Assembly (NCBI RefSeq): GCF_017115025.1
Contig: NZ_JABXKM010000047.1
Location: forward strand, 1-34,002
Source of the DNA: Nostoc sp. NOS(2021)
GTDB lineage: Bacteria > Cyanobacteriota > Cyanobacteriia > Cyanobacteriales > Nostocaceae
Length of the DNA: 34,002 nucleotides
Direction: 5' to 3'
Below the pieces are notes generated by a model, which was given only the letters and a program-made list of their open reading frames with translations, was not told the origin of the DNA and did no database searches. The translations under genes and the position numbers were made by a program. Shown here piece by piece: positions 1 to 8,174 of this stretch (position 1 is its first letter; the number at the start of each line of letters is the position of its first letter).

Positions 1-8
1 ACTTATCG

Positions 9-37
9 GGGGTCTAACCTAGTATGGGTTAGACCCC
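9..37. terminator. Perfect 11-bp inverted repeat, terminator-like
   Basis: The arms GGGGTCTAACC (9-19) and GGTTAGACCCC (27-37) are perfect complements with a 7-nt loop. No T-run follows on the plus strand. It may terminate a gene lying left of the window or be a dispersed hairpin repeat. Confidence 0.45.
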
Positions 38-508
38 TAATTCGCCAGCAGCATCCTCTAAGAAGTCGGGGATCTGAGTCTTGTGATTTGAACGAAATCA
101 AATAGGATTGCTATATAAGCTTTCTTGCCTTCTGCAATGCCCCATGCCCATAATTTACAGCAGTATGAGGCGTAGGTTGGGTTGAGGAACAAAACCCAAC
201 ATTATCAAGACTTCGTTGGGTTGATCTGTCGCTCAACCCAACCTTGTATCTTAATTTTGTATTAGTCCACGGAGGTGGACGAGAGTTTGTGTAGCCGCGA
301 ATTCCATTCGCCAAGACTTAAGTTGACACCAATGAGCAATGTTCCCTAGCGCGTGGTCTATTTAAGACGAAAATAGCTATAAAATCCTGCCAAACGATGT
401 GAAGATTTCAAACTCAGGGATGATGAGTAATTAGCAATTAAATTGACAAAATCAGACTATAAAGAGTGATATTAAGCGATAGATAGCGCTTGTAAAGGAC
501 TAACGGGC
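38..508. other. Gene-free leader region upstream of the TspO pair
   Basis: No convincing coding sequence is visible. The only frame over 60 codons (111-314, minus) runs through a palindromic repeat and is not believed. The segment at 174-244 is a dispersed repeat. The last 100 bases are AT-rich and should hold the promoter of the gene at 509; AAAGGA about 11 bases before its ATG is a possible ribosome binding site. Confidence 0.5.
174..244. repeat. Nested palindromic dispersed repeat (GTTGGGTT family)
   Basis: The outer arms AGGTTGGGTTGAG (174-186) and CTCAACCCAACCT (232-244) are perfect complements. Between them are further copies of AACCCAAC and GTTGGGTT, so several alternative hairpins can form. 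This GGTTGGGTT-type palindrome is a common intergenic repeat in cyanobacteria. Confidence 0.7.
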
Positions 509-982
509 ATGATTAAATCTTGGATGGTGATTGGGGGTGTGGCTTTTTTAGTTGCCTTAGCGGCTAACCTGATTACGCCTAGCGATCGCCAATGGTTCAA
601 GCGCTTACAACGACCGAGATGGCTAACTTTTGAGGGTGCGATTCCAATTATCTGGACTGTAATATTTATTTGCGGTGCTTGGTCGGCTTATATTGTCTGG
701 GAAAAAGATCCAGGAAGCACCTCAACTTGGTTAATCATGGGTTTATACTTGCTTTTAGAAATTATTACCATTGCCTATACGCCTGTAATGTTTAGGCTTC
801 ACAGTCTGAAAGTGGGTACAATTCTTGGTGGCACAGGTTTTATCATTTGTGTTTTGTTGATACTTGCAGTCTTAGGTTTTTCTGGTTGGGCAGCATTGTT
901 GCTGGTTCCTTATTTACTCTGGAGTCCCATTGGTACTTATACCACTTGGCAGATGATTAGTCTCAATCCTCAAGATGCCTAA
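509..982 (+). CDS. TspO/MBR family tryptophan-rich membrane protein, copy 1
   Basis: A 157-aa integral membrane protein with about five hydrophobic segments, the size and topology of TspO/MBR proteins. The family hallmarks are visible: an N-terminal segment ending before QWFKRLQRPRWLTFE (about 28-42), then a PIIWTVIF segment, and conserved Trp/Tyr residues in later helices. Family members bind tetrapyrroles and are linked to light, stress or porphyrin responses; the ligand here is unknown. It is followed 90 bp later by a same-length paralogue, so this is a tandem duplication. The start at ATG 509 matches the paralogue's preferred start and has an AAAGGA upstream. Assignment to the family is firm; the physiological role is not. 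Confidence 0.85.
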   Translation: MIKSWMVIGGVAFLVALAANLITPSDRQWFKRLQRPRWLTFEGAIPIIWTVIFICGAWSAYIVWEKDPGSTSTWLIMGLYLLLEIITIAYTPVMFRLHSLKVGTILGGTGFIICVLLILAVLGFSGWAALLLVPYLLWSPIGTYTTWQMISLNPQDA

Positions 983-1072
983 GATTGGCACCAGCGAATG
1001 ATTCAACCTACGCCCTAAATTGTCAAACTTGCAGTGTATGACTTAACAAAATACACAAAACTTGAGTGCATT

Positions 1073-1546
1073 ATGATTCCATCTTGGATAATAATTGGGG
1101 CTGTAACTTTCTTCATCGCCCTTGGTAGTTTCTTGATCACGCCGCGTGATGTTAAATGGTTTGCCCAGTTAAGTCGCCCTCGCTGGCTAGTTTTTGAGCC
1201 ATTGATTCCGCTCATCTGGACTGTGATTTTTATTGGTGGTGCAGTTTCAGCTACTATTGTCTGGCAAAAAAATCCCGGAAGCCTAATAACTTGGCTACTA
1301 ATGGCTTTGTACCTGTTGGTGGAAATTATCACTGTCGCCTACATACCTGTAATGCTGAGGTTTCGCAGTCTCAAAGCTGGGGAAATTCTTGGACTAATCG
1401 GTTTGATTTTAGCCATTGCCCTGGCAATCTGCGTTTTGCCAATTTCTCTAATGGCGGCGCTGTTACTCCTTCCCTATCTAGTTTGGACTCCCATTGGTAC
1501 TTACACTACTGACGAGTTAAGGGAACTGAATCCTCAAGATGCATAA
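1073..1546 (+). CDS. TspO/MBR family tryptophan-rich membrane protein, copy 2
   Basis: This 157-aa protein is a paralogue of the gene just upstream, sharing the RPRWL block, the PLIWTVIFIGGA segment and the terminal LNPQDA. An upstream in-frame GTG at 1034 would add 13 residues, but ATG 1073 gives exactly the length and N-terminus of copy 1 (M-I-x-S-W), so it is preferred. The last 13 bases overlap the 3' end of the convergent D,D-dipeptidase gene. Divergence between copies lies mainly in the loops and last two helices, suggesting an old duplication. As with copy 1, a tetrapyrrole-binding or stress role is known for the family only. Confidence 0.85.
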   Translation: MIPSWIIIGAVTFFIALGSFLITPRDVKWFAQLSRPRWLVFEPLIPLIWTVIFIGGAVSATIVWQKNPGSLITWLLMALYLLVEIITVAYIPVMLRFRSLKAGEILGLIGLILAIALAICVLPISLMAALLLLPYLVWTPIGTYTTDELRELNPQDA

Positions 1547-2259
1547 CGCATCTGTGCAAGACGCCCATAACGTGCCGTGACAGGATTGGCTGGATTGGAT
1601 TGATTATTCAGCCAAGCCCACATTTGATCGCCAACAGAAAAATGCCACCACTCTCTAGGATTGCGTTGAAAGCCGGCTTTTAACATTACATCTCGCAATA
1701 GCTGACGGTGAGCATGATACTTTTGTGCTTGTTGGTGGTCGCTATTGGCATAATAATCGGGATGCGATCGCTCTGACATTTCATCAATTGGCGAACCCAT
1801 ATTCACTATTTTCCCAGCATCATCTACCAGCGTCACATCCACCGCCGCACCTGTACTGTGAGGAGGCGGAGTTTTTTCATCCAAACTTGGTACAGCCCAA
1901 ATTTCATAAACTGCTTCCCAAATCTCTTGGCGCTGGTTTGGGGATAACTCCACCTCAGTCAGTCCCCTATCCTGTACTGCTTGGGCGAAGCTGTAATCTA
2001 CCATAAACTGCTGAACTGCGATCGGGCGATAGGCATCAAAAATTTGGATACGCCAGTTAGGATGCAGAATATTAAGATAATTTTGCCCTTGGAGCAAACT
2101 TTCAATCACGCTTTGACGGAGATAATAAGGAGAGCGATCGCCATAAGTAGCACCCAACTTTTCATAAGGATGGGGAGATTCCACCGCAAATAATTCTAGA
2201 GGAATCTTTATTAGCGGTTCACCACACTCGAAAATTGGGATTTGATGATAAGCCCTCAT
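1534..2259 (-). CDS. D-alanyl-D-alanine dipeptidase (VanX/DdpX-like, M15D)
   Basis: A 241-aa zinc peptidase of the M15D family, which hydrolyses the D-Ala-D-Ala dipeptide. Visible motifs are FDAYRP (74-79) with the family's arginine at 78, the zinc-binding PPPHSTGAAVDV (H134, D141), and EWWHFS with E203 as catalytic base and H206 as third zinc ligand. No signal peptide is apparent, so a cytoplasmic enzyme is likely. The neighbourhood has no vanH or vanA-type gene, so a glycopeptide-resistance role is not indicated; recycling of cell-wall D-Ala-D-Ala is the more natural guess. It lies 26 bp downstream of the DUF4926-like gene on the same strand, possibly co-transcribed, and overlaps tspO copy 2 tail to tail by 13 bases. 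Confidence 0.85.
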   Translation of the reverse strand: MRAYHQIPIFECGEPLIKIPLELFAVESPHPYEKLGATYGDRSPYYLRQSVIESLLQGQNYLNILHPNWRIQIFDAYRPIAVQQFMVDYSFAQAVQDRGLTEVELSPNQRQEIWEAVYEIWAVPSLDEKTPPPHSTGAAVDVTLVDDAGKIVNMGSPIDEMSERSHPDYYANSDHQQAQKYHAHRQLLRDVMLKAGFQRNPREWWHFSVGDQMWAWLNNQSNPANPVTARYGRLAQMRYAS

Positions 2260-2285
2260 ATTCTTTCTCCCAATAAAGTAAAAAC

Positions 2286-2546
2286 TTAGGCAATTGCCAA
2301 ATCATAATGTAAAACTAAGATTTCATCTGATCTCAGAGTAGCCATTGCATATTCAGAGCCTTGAGTATCAGCAAACTCGACTAAATAATGATTTTCCTCT
2401 TCTTGCTCATACACTTCTACAATTGTCCCAACTTGCCCACTGGGTAAACCTTTGATAGAAGTATAATCTTCTTCTAGCAGTTGTAATCTCTCAATTGGAA
2501 TAGGCTGGAGTGTAGCAATATAGCAGTTCTCGCTTGGATGCAACAT
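2286..2546 (-). CDS. DUF4926-like small protein
   Basis: An 86-aa protein when started at the ATG at 2546. The core resembles DUF4926: GLPSGQVGTIVEVY, then YLVEFADTQG, then a C-terminal EILVLHYD. Such proteins are small beta-rich SH3-like units, often in toxin-antitoxin-like or accessory settings in cyanobacteria; their function is unknown. The open frame continues upstream to 2600, but those codons lie in a palindromic repeat (2550-2578), so the longer start is unlikely. The true start could be still further in. It precedes the VanX-like gene by 26 bp. Confidence 0.6.
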   Translation of the reverse strand: MLHPSENCYIATLQPIPIERLQLLEEDYTSIKGLPSGQVGTIVEVYEQEEENHYLVEFADTQGSEYAMATLRSDEILVLHYDLAIA

Positions 2547-2549
2547 ATG

Positions 2550-2578
2550 GTAGGGGCACAGCATTGCTGTGCCCCTAC
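2550..2578. repeat. Perfect 14-bp palindrome, dispersed hairpin repeat
   Basis: GTAGGGGCACAGCA (2550-2563) is a perfect complement of 2565-2578 with a single central base. Palindromes of the GTAGGGGCAC...GTGCCCCTAC type are dispersed in Nostoc-like genomes. This one sits immediately before the preferred start of the DUF4926-like gene. Confidence 0.75.
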
Positions 2579-2822
2579 GAGTGGTCTGTATTCCATGCAA
2601 TTGAGAACCGCTATAGTATCCAGAAGTTTAACTTTTTTCATTTAACTTCAGAGATGCGAAAACTCTGGCTTGATGTTTCCCACTCGGATGTTCTGGGTTT
2701 AGACAATAACCTATGAGCTTTTGCGTAGAAATCTCTGCTTGTTCGCCGTTGGTAATTTCATCGTCTATCAATATGCCCTAACAGACTTCAAATTTTATCA
2801 TTGACGGTTCGTTTTTTCAAAA

Positions 2823-4292
2823 ATGCTCAATCAAAACCAAACACCCTTATTAGATGCCTTAAAAGCCAATGCAGCAAGACCCCATGCGCCTTTTTACACG
2901 CCAGGACATAAACGAGGTGTAGGCATTGCTCAACCCTTGGCTGATTTACTTGGTAAAGCCGTCTTTCGCGCTGATTTAACCGAATTAGCAGATTTAGATC
3001 ATCTCTTTGCACCCCAAGGCGTTATTCAAGAAGCACAACAACTGGGGGCTGAGGCATTTGGCGCTTTGCAAACATGGTTCCTTGTCAATGGTTCTACCTG
3101 CGGTATTGAAGCGGCAATTCTCGCTACCTGTGGCACAGGCGATAAAATCATTTTGCCTCGGAATGTGCATTCTTCTGCGATCGCTGGTTTAATTCTCTCA
3201 GGTGCAATACCAATTTTTCTCAATCCTGAATACGACCCTGTTTTAGATATTGCCCACAGCATCACGCCCAATGCTGTACAATCTGCACTCCAACAGCATC
3301 CAGATGCCAAAGCAGTGTTGACAGTTTACCCCACATATTACGGCGTTTGTGGAGATTTGAGTGCGATCGCCAGCATTACACATCAATACAATATCCCTCT
3401 ACTCGTAGATGAGGCACACGGCGCACACTTTGCCTTTCATCCAGAATTACCCACTCCAGCTTTAGCCGCAGGTGCCGATTTAACTGTACAATCCATCCAC
3501 AAAGTCCTCGGTGCAATGACACAAGCATCGATGCTGCACATCCAAGGTAATAGGATAGATGGCGATCGCATCAGTAAAGCTTTGCAACTTGTACAGTCTA
3601 CCAGTCCTAGTTATTTACTTCTAGCTTCTCTAGATGCAGCGCGTCAGCAAATGGCACTCCACGGAAAAATGCTGATGTCTCGGACTTTGCAACTTGCTGA
3701 CGAAGCTAGAACGCGAATCGGCCAAATTCCTGGATTATCAGTTTTGGAAATGCCTCGGTTGCGGGGATTTCCCGGCTTTGTGGCTTTAGATAAAACGCGA
3801 CTAACTGTCACTGTTTCTGGTTTAGGCTTAACCGGATTTGAGGCAGATGAAATTCTGGATGACAAATTTGCTGTCACCGCTGAATTTGCCTCACTACAAC
3901 ATCTCACCTTTATCATTAGTTTGGGCAACACCCCAGCTGATATTGAGCAATTAGTGCAAGGTTTTACCACTCTTGCCAAAGAATATCGCCGAACCAACTT
4001 GACTGTTAAAAGCTATATTTGGCAAAATCTTTTCACTATGCAGTGTCATGCTTTATCTTGTTCTCCCCGTGAAGCCTTTTTTGCTGTCAGTGAAATACTA
4101 CCTTTGACACAGACTAATAATCGCATCTGTGCCGAAATCATCTGTCCCTATCCCCCAGGAATTCCTGTATTAATGCCGGGAGAAGTTATCACGAAATCTG
4201 TCCTTAATTACCTGCAACAAATTCAGGCAACGGGGGGATTTATCAGTGGTTGCAATGACATTAGCCTGAAAACTTTGAAAGTTGTGAAATAA
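2823..4292 (+). CDS. Orn/Lys/Arg decarboxylase family protein (PLP-dependent)
   Basis: A 489-aa fold-type I PLP enzyme of the Orn/Lys/Arg decarboxylase group, in the short form lacking the N-terminal receiver-like wing domain. Seen: HAPFYTPGHKRG near the N-terminus (21-32), VNGSTCGIEAA (88-98) in the cofactor-binding region, LLVDEAHGAH (193-202) with the PLP-ring aspartate, and SIHKVLGAMTQAS with the Schiff-base lysine K227. The C-terminal part (about 370-489) matches the small C-terminal domain of the family. Likely substrate is arginine or lysine, feeding polyamine synthesis, but the substrate cannot be read from motifs alone. It is transcribed alone, with about 200 bp of spacer on either side. 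The start ATG 2823 gives the usual family N-terminus. Confidence 0.88.
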   Translation: MLNQNQTPLLDALKANAARPHAPFYTPGHKRGVGIAQPLADLLGKAVFRADLTELADLDHLFAPQGVIQEAQQLGAEAFGALQTWFLVNGSTCGIEAAILATCGTGDKIILPRNVHSSAIAGLILSGAIPIFLNPEYDPVLDIAHSITPNAVQSALQQHPDAKAVLTVYPTYYGVCGDLSAIASITHQYNIPLLVDEAHGAHFAFHPELPTPALAAGADLTVQSIHKVLGAMTQASMLHIQGNRIDGDRISKALQLVQSTSPSYLLLASLDAARQQMALHGKMLMSRTLQLADEARTRIGQIPGLSVLEMPRLRGFPGFVALDKTRLTVTVSGLGLTGFEADEILDDKFAVTAEFASLQHLTFIISLGNTPADIEQLVQGFTTLAKEYRRTNLTVKSYIWQNLFTMQCHALSCSPREAFFAVSEILPLTQTNNRICAEIICPYPPGIPVLMPGEVITKSVLNYLQQIQATGGFISGCNDISLKTLKVVK

Positions 4293-4495
4293 CGTCCTAA
4301 CTCATAACTCCTGAATTCTTGTTGATAAAAATTTAATTCATGTAGTCAACAGTAAATCTGCGGGTTAACGGATAATTTAGGTAAAAATATACAGGAATTA
4401 TGCTAGATATGAAACTTCAATTAAAATAGGTAGTAGACTAATGCCATCTTTGATTTATACCCATAGGATAATGTTGATGATTTATAAATCAGAAG
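4293..4495. promoter_or_regulatory. Spacer upstream of the PEP-CTERM gene
   Basis: An AT-rich 200-bp spacer between two plus-strand genes. No clear terminator hairpin or strong ribosome binding site is visible. It probably holds the promoter of the secreted protein gene that follows. Confidence 0.3.
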
Positions 4496-5473
4496 ATGAA
4501 ATTAAAAACCTATTATGTTTGGGGAGTAGTAGCAGCTCCGATTGTAGCCACTCTGGCGCTGGGTTTTTCAGCAAGAGCGAATGCAGTTGAGTTAGGCGCT
4601 GCCTCTGATTACAATGTATTTGTTTTGGGAGATATCTCTCAAAAATATACAGATATTGAAGGAAAACTTGCTGCTGGCGGTAACGTGAATTTTGTTGGCG
4701 GACTCGGAAGTAAACTTTCTAACAATAGCGGCAACGTAGTAGTAGCTGGACAAAACTTAACTCTAAGCAACGGTCAAGTCAACCACGGTAATGCTGTCTA
4801 CGGAGGTAGCGCCAATGTGTCCAGCAACGAGGGATTTCCACAGGGAACTCTCAGCAAGAGTAATCCCATCGACTTCAATGAAGCAGGGAAAGAATTGCGA
4901 GGGCTATCTCAATATTTGGCAACCTTAACTCCTACTGGTAAAACAACAGTTCAACCTTGGGGTGCTATTAACCTTAGTGGCAGTGGTACTGCTTTCAATG
5001 TTTTTAATGTTGCAGGCTCATCTGTCTCCAAGACAAACTATTTTGAAATCAGTGGGGACGCAAATTCGACTATTGTTGTCAATATCAGCGGTAAGGATGT
5101 GTCGCTGCAAAACTTTGGGTTCAATATCCTTGGCACAGATAAACAAAAGGTGATCTACAACTTCTATGAAGCGACAAACATAACTGCCACTGGGATTAGC
5201 ATACTCGGTAGTATTCTTGCTCCTTTGGCTAATTTCAATTTCAATAACGGTCAAGTTAACGGTAACGTGGTGGTAGCTTCTTTGACAGGAAATGGCGAGT
5301 CTCACAACTATCTGTTTAATGGTGATCTGCCGGATCTCCCAACTAAATACTACACTAAGCCTCCCACCCATACTCAAGTTCCAGAGCCTGCAAATCTTCC
5401 AGGTTTAGGATTAATTGCTGTAGTATTTGGTTTATTTCGCCACAAACGCAATCAACCAACTTGCCTAGAATAA
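4496..5473 (+). CDS. Choice-of-anchor A family protein with PEP-CTERM sorting signal
   Basis: A 325-aa exported protein. Residues 1-30 form a signal peptide (basic start, hydrophobic core, A-R-A-N-A before the cleavage site). The body begins with LGAASDYNVFVLGDI and IEGKLAAGGNV, the opening of the choice-of-anchor A (collagen-binding/pAdhesive-like) domain, rich in Gly, Asn and Ser. The C-terminus carries a PEP-CTERM signal: VPEPANLPGLGL, a hydrophobic helix, then basic RHKRNQ. PEP-CTERM tails are recognised by exosortases and mark proteins for the cell surface or extracellular matrix; no exosortase gene is in this window. Probable role: extracellular matrix or adhesion. It is followed by a strong hairpin at 5492-5538. 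Confidence 0.85.
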   Translation: MKLKTYYVWGVVAAPIVATLALGFSARANAVELGAASDYNVFVLGDISQKYTDIEGKLAAGGNVNFVGGLGSKLSNNSGNVVVAGQNLTLSNGQVNHGNAVYGGSANVSSNEGFPQGTLSKSNPIDFNEAGKELRGLSQYLATLTPTGKTTVQPWGAINLSGSGTAFNVFNVAGSSVSKTNYFEISGDANSTIVVNISGKDVSLQNFGFNILGTDKQKVIYNFYEATNITATGISILGSILAPLANFNFNNGQVNGNVVVASLTGNGESHNYLFNGDLPDLPTKYYTKPPTHTQVPEPANLPGLGLIAVVFGLFRHKRNQPTCLE

Positions 5474-5491
5474 TCATAAATTTTTAGCAGT

Positions 5492-5538
5492 ATGGCGCAT
5501 GACGCGAACTTGTTTAGAGATTTTCGCTCATGCGCCAT
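5492..5538 (+). terminator. Long-stem hairpin after the PEP-CTERM gene
   Basis: The arms at 5492-5508 and 5523-5538 pair over 16 bases with one bulged C, beginning ATGGCGCATGA and closing TCATGCGCCAT, with a 14-nt loop. It starts 19 bp after the stop codon and is followed by TTTCC. It is likely the transcription terminator separating this gene from the ABC exporter genes. Confidence 0.6.
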
Positions 5539-5608
5539 TTCCTTGCTCCCTACCTTCTACAATAAAGATAGACTTTATTGAGATTTGTATAGTTGGGGAT
5601 AAGCTGTC

Positions 5609-6628
5609 ATGGCTCCCGCCGTTTTAATTCAAAATCTGCAAAAACGCTACGGTACAGTAGTTGCCGTCCAAGATGTTTCCTTTCAGGTAGAACCAGGAGA
5701 AATCTTTGGTTTATTAGGCCCCAACGGTGCTGGGAAAACTACTACCTTGCGGGCCTTGTGTACACTGACCACACCAGATGCTGGCAAAATCGAAGTATCT
5801 GGCATCTCTGTGTTAGATAATCCGAGAGTGGCAAGACAACGACTAGGCTATGTTGCTCAGGAAGTCGCTATTGATAAGGTGCTGACTGGAAGAGAACTGC
5901 TGCAATTGCAAGCAGCACTTTATCACCTCCCAGGCGCGATCGCCAAACAGCGCATTGAGACAGTATTAGATTTACTCGGTTTGCAAGAATACGCCAATAA
6001 AAAAACAGGAACCTACTCTGGCGGTTTACGCAAGCGCCTAGACTTAGCTGCTGGCTTGCTCCATTCACCGGATGTTTTGGTATTGGATGAGCCAACAGTA
6101 GGGCTTGACATAGAAACCCGTTTTGTGGTCTGGGAATTTCTGCGAAAATTACGCGCCTCTGGGACGACGGTAGTAATTACCAGCCATTACTTAGAAGAAA
6201 TTGACGCCCTAGCCGATCGCGTGGCAATTATAGATCGGGGCGTTGTGATTGCCAGTGGTACACCTTCACAATTAAAAGATCAAGTCGGGGGCGATCGCAT
6301 CACCTTGCGAATCCGCGAGTTTTCCCCCATTGAGGAAGCCGAAAAAGCTAAAAACCTCTTGCAACCTTTGCCATTTGTCCAAGAAGTGATCATCAACAGC
6401 GCTCAAGGTAATTCCCTCAACTTGGTGGTGACACCTCAGAATGATGTTCTGATTAACATACAGCAAGCGCTGAATACTGCTGGCTTGCCCATATTTGGCA
6501 TCGCCCAATCTCGCCCCAGCCTCGATGACGTTTACCTCGCCGCCACAGGACGCACCTTATTGGATGCAGAACTCGCAGCCGTAGCCACTCGCGATCCCAA
6601 GGCTGAGAAGAAGCAGAATATGAGATAG
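5609..6628 (+). CDS. ABC transporter ATP-binding protein, DrrA family
   Basis: A 339-aa ATPase subunit of an ABC-2 exporter. Walker A is GPNGAGKTT (37-45), the signature is YSGGLRKR (136-143), Walker B is VLVLDEP (156-162), with TVGLD after it and the switch histidine H193 in TSHYLEE. The C-terminal 110 residues match the DUF4162-like extension of DrrA-type exporters, which export drugs, lipids or glycolipids. The cognate permease gene follows after a repeat-filled 151-bp spacer. In Nostocales, ABC-2 exporters of this class include ones for envelope lipids, but the substrate here cannot be inferred. The start ATG 5609 leads straight into the conserved first strand. Confidence 0.88.
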   Translation: MAPAVLIQNLQKRYGTVVAVQDVSFQVEPGEIFGLLGPNGAGKTTTLRALCTLTTPDAGKIEVSGISVLDNPRVARQRLGYVAQEVAIDKVLTGRELLQLQAALYHLPGAIAKQRIETVLDLLGLQEYANKKTGTYSGGLRKRLDLAAGLLHSPDVLVLDEPTVGLDIETRFVVWEFLRKLRASGTTVVITSHYLEEIDALADRVAIIDRGVVIASGTPSQLKDQVGGDRITLRIREFSPIEEAEKAKNLLQPLPFVQEVIINSAQGNSLNLVVTPQNDVLINIQQALNTAGLPIFGIAQSRPSLDDVYLAATGRTLLDAELAAVATRDPKAEKKQNMR

Positions 6629-6666
6629 GGACTGGGGACTGGGGACTGGCGACTGGCGACTGGGGA
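6628..6666. repeat. Tandem heptamer array (GGGGACT type)
   Basis: About five units of GGGGACT / GGCGACT follow each other directly after the stop codon of the ATPase gene. This is a typical short tandemly repeated repetitive (STRR) sequence of heterocyst-forming cyanobacteria. Confidence 0.85.
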
Positions 6667-6682
6667 GGAGTTTTGCCAATAC

Positions 6683-6779
6683 CCAATCCAAAATCCCTAA
6701 TCCAAAATCCAAAATCCCTAATCCCTAATCCCTAATCCCCAATCCCTAATCCCTAATCCCCAATCCCCAATCCCCAATC
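6683..6779. repeat. Tandem heptamer array (AATCCCTA/AATCCAA type) abutting a start codon
   Basis: About 13 degenerate units built on AATCCCT, AATCCCC and AATCCAA run without a break up to the base before the ATG at 6780. No purine-rich ribosome binding site is left between the array and the start codon. Confidence 0.85.
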
Positions 6780-7667
6780 ATGAGCGTTACTCCTAAATCT
6801 GATATCAATTGGCAGCCGCTAGCATCGCCGCAAGTTGATGCTAATGCTGCACCTAACTTTTTCGGTGAATTGGTACAAGAGACGCTGGCTTTAACTCGTC
6901 GCTTGTTTATTCAGTTGCAACGCCGTCCCTCATCTTTGGTTGCCGGAATTATTCAGCCAGTAATGTGGTTGATACTGTTTGGCGCTTTGTTCCAAAATGC
7001 TCCCAAAGGTATATTTGGCAATACAACAAATTACGGTCAATTTTTGGCTGCCGGCATTATTGTGTTTACAGCCTTTGCTGGGGCGCTGAATGCTGGTTTA
7101 CCAGTAATGTTTGACCGTGAGTTCGGCTTTTTGAATCGTTTGCTGGTAGCACCCTTAGCATCGCGGTTTTCCATTGTCTTTGCCTCGGCAATCTTCATCA
7201 TCAGCCAAAGTTTGCTGCAAGCAGCGGTAATTGTAGCGGCGGCGGCGTTCTTGGGGGCTGGACTACCAGATGCAGCTGGTTTAAGTGCGATCGCTCTAAT
7301 TGTCTTCCTCTTAGCTTTGGGTGTAACAGCCATCTCCCTCGGTTTAGCTTTTACCCTACCCGGACACATTGAATTGATTGCAGTGATTTTCGTGACTAAC
7401 CTGCCATTATTGTTTGCTAGTACTGCTTTGGCTCCTCTATCCTTCATGCCTCAGTGGTTGCAGGTTGTAGCTACCCTAAATCCTCTCAGCTATGCGATCG
7501 AACCAATTCGCTATCTTTATCTCCACAATAGTTGGGGATTAGCTAGTGTAGTGATGCAGGCTCCTTGGGGTAATGTTACCTTTGGGGGAGCGTTGCTGGT
7601 GTTGTTTGGCTTTGCCCTTGTCGCCTTGCTGAGTATTCAACCCCAACTGCGTCGGACTCTTGCTTAA
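6780..7667 (+). CDS. ABC-2 type transporter permease, DrrB family
   Basis: A 295-aa membrane protein with a cytosolic N-terminus of about 50 residues and roughly six hydrophobic segments, the architecture of ABC-2 permeases. Family signs include QRRPSSLVAGIIQPVMWLILFG near the first membrane segment, MFDREFGFLNRLLVAPL (a cytosolic loop typical of DrrB), and a conserved late LNPLSYAIEPIRYL. It should pair with the DrrA-like ATPase encoded just upstream. The start codon follows a tandem repeat array with no visible Shine-Dalgarno; the next in-frame ATGs lie in the conserved region, so ATG 6780 remains the best choice. Confidence 0.87.
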   Translation: MSVTPKSDINWQPLASPQVDANAAPNFFGELVQETLALTRRLFIQLQRRPSSLVAGIIQPVMWLILFGALFQNAPKGIFGNTTNYGQFLAAGIIVFTAFAGALNAGLPVMFDREFGFLNRLLVAPLASRFSIVFASAIFIISQSLLQAAVIVAAAAFLGAGLPDAAGLSAIALIVFLLALGVTAISLGLAFTLPGHIELIAVIFVTNLPLLFASTALAPLSFMPQWLQVVATLNPLSYAIEPIRYLYLHNSWGLASVVMQAPWGNVTFGGALLVLFGFALVALLSIQPQLRRTLA

Positions 7668-7700
7668 GATAAAATAGAGCAATTTTAGGGTCAAAACCCC

Positions 7701-8096
7701 ATGAAAAAACCATTTTTACAAATTACTAGACTCTTTGTGACTACCGTAGCAGGAATTAGCTTTGCTTCCTTGCTGATGGCTCAACCCAGTTCGGCTCAAA
7801 GCAGCCCAGCGGATGCTTTTCCCAGTACGAGTACAACAGACCAAAATACCGATCCGTTCTCCCGTTCAAACTCAGATAATTTCAACATGCTTGACCTGGT
7901 TCATCGGGCGAATTTCGGAACTCTCAACTGGAATTCTGACCAACAGAACCAAGAATTAGACTCAGCAGCAGCAGCCTTTAAAGCAAGGCAACAAAAACTA
8001 ATTCCAGGTCAGCAACAGCAAGCAACTCCCGGTTTGCCATCGGTTACACTACCATCACTTACGCCACGATCAGTTACACCACCATCAGGTAACTGA
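7701..8096 (+). CDS. Small secreted protein of unknown function
   Basis: A 131-aa protein with a clear signal peptide: KK at the N-terminus, a hydrophobic core, and cleavage likely after S-S-A at about residue 32. The mature part is hydrophilic, rich in Ser, Gln, Pro and Thr, with a short conserved-looking MLDLVHRANFG segment (about 63-73) and a proline/threonine tail of LPS-type repeats. I do not recognise the family beyond a conserved cyanobacterial secreted protein. It starts 33 bp after the ABC permease gene on the same strand, so it may share the exporter transcript. Its 3' end faces prxQ across a hairpin at 8111. Confidence 0.6.
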   Translation: MKKPFLQITRLFVTTVAGISFASLLMAQPSSAQSSPADAFPSTSTTDQNTDPFSRSNSDNFNMLDLVHRANFGTLNWNSDQQNQELDSAAAAFKARQQKLIPGQQQQATPGLPSVTLPSLTPRSVTPPSGN

Positions 8097-8110
8097 ATTC
8101 AAATAAAGAA

Positions 8111-8134
8111 CCCCAAGCCCTCTAGGGTTTGGGG
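8111..8134. terminator. Hairpin between convergent genes, probable terminator
   Basis: CCCCAAGCCC (8111-8120) pairs with GGGTTTGGGG (8125-8134), one G-T pair, loop TCTA. On the minus strand the stem is followed by TTCTTTATTT, so it fits best as the terminator of prxQ; it can also serve the convergent plus-strand gene. Confidence 0.7.
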
Positions 8135-8174
8135 CTAAGACTATTTAAAAAATCCTTAGTTATCAGGTAAAAAA

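Noticed and set aside
111-314. 67-codon frame on the minus strand
   Set aside because: It runs through the palindromic repeat at 174-244, has no start site or family resemblance, and sits in a region with repeat composition.
1034-1072. GTG start adding 13 residues to the second TspO gene
   Set aside because: The paralogue has exactly the length given by ATG 1073, and the extra residues resemble no TspO N-terminus.
1534-2259. Vancomycin-type resistance operon
   Set aside because: Only a VanX-like gene is present; there is no vanH, vanA-type ligase, or two-component pair nearby.
6683-6779. CRISPR-like array
   Set aside because: Units are 7 bases without spacers; it is a tandem heptamer array, and no cas gene is present.
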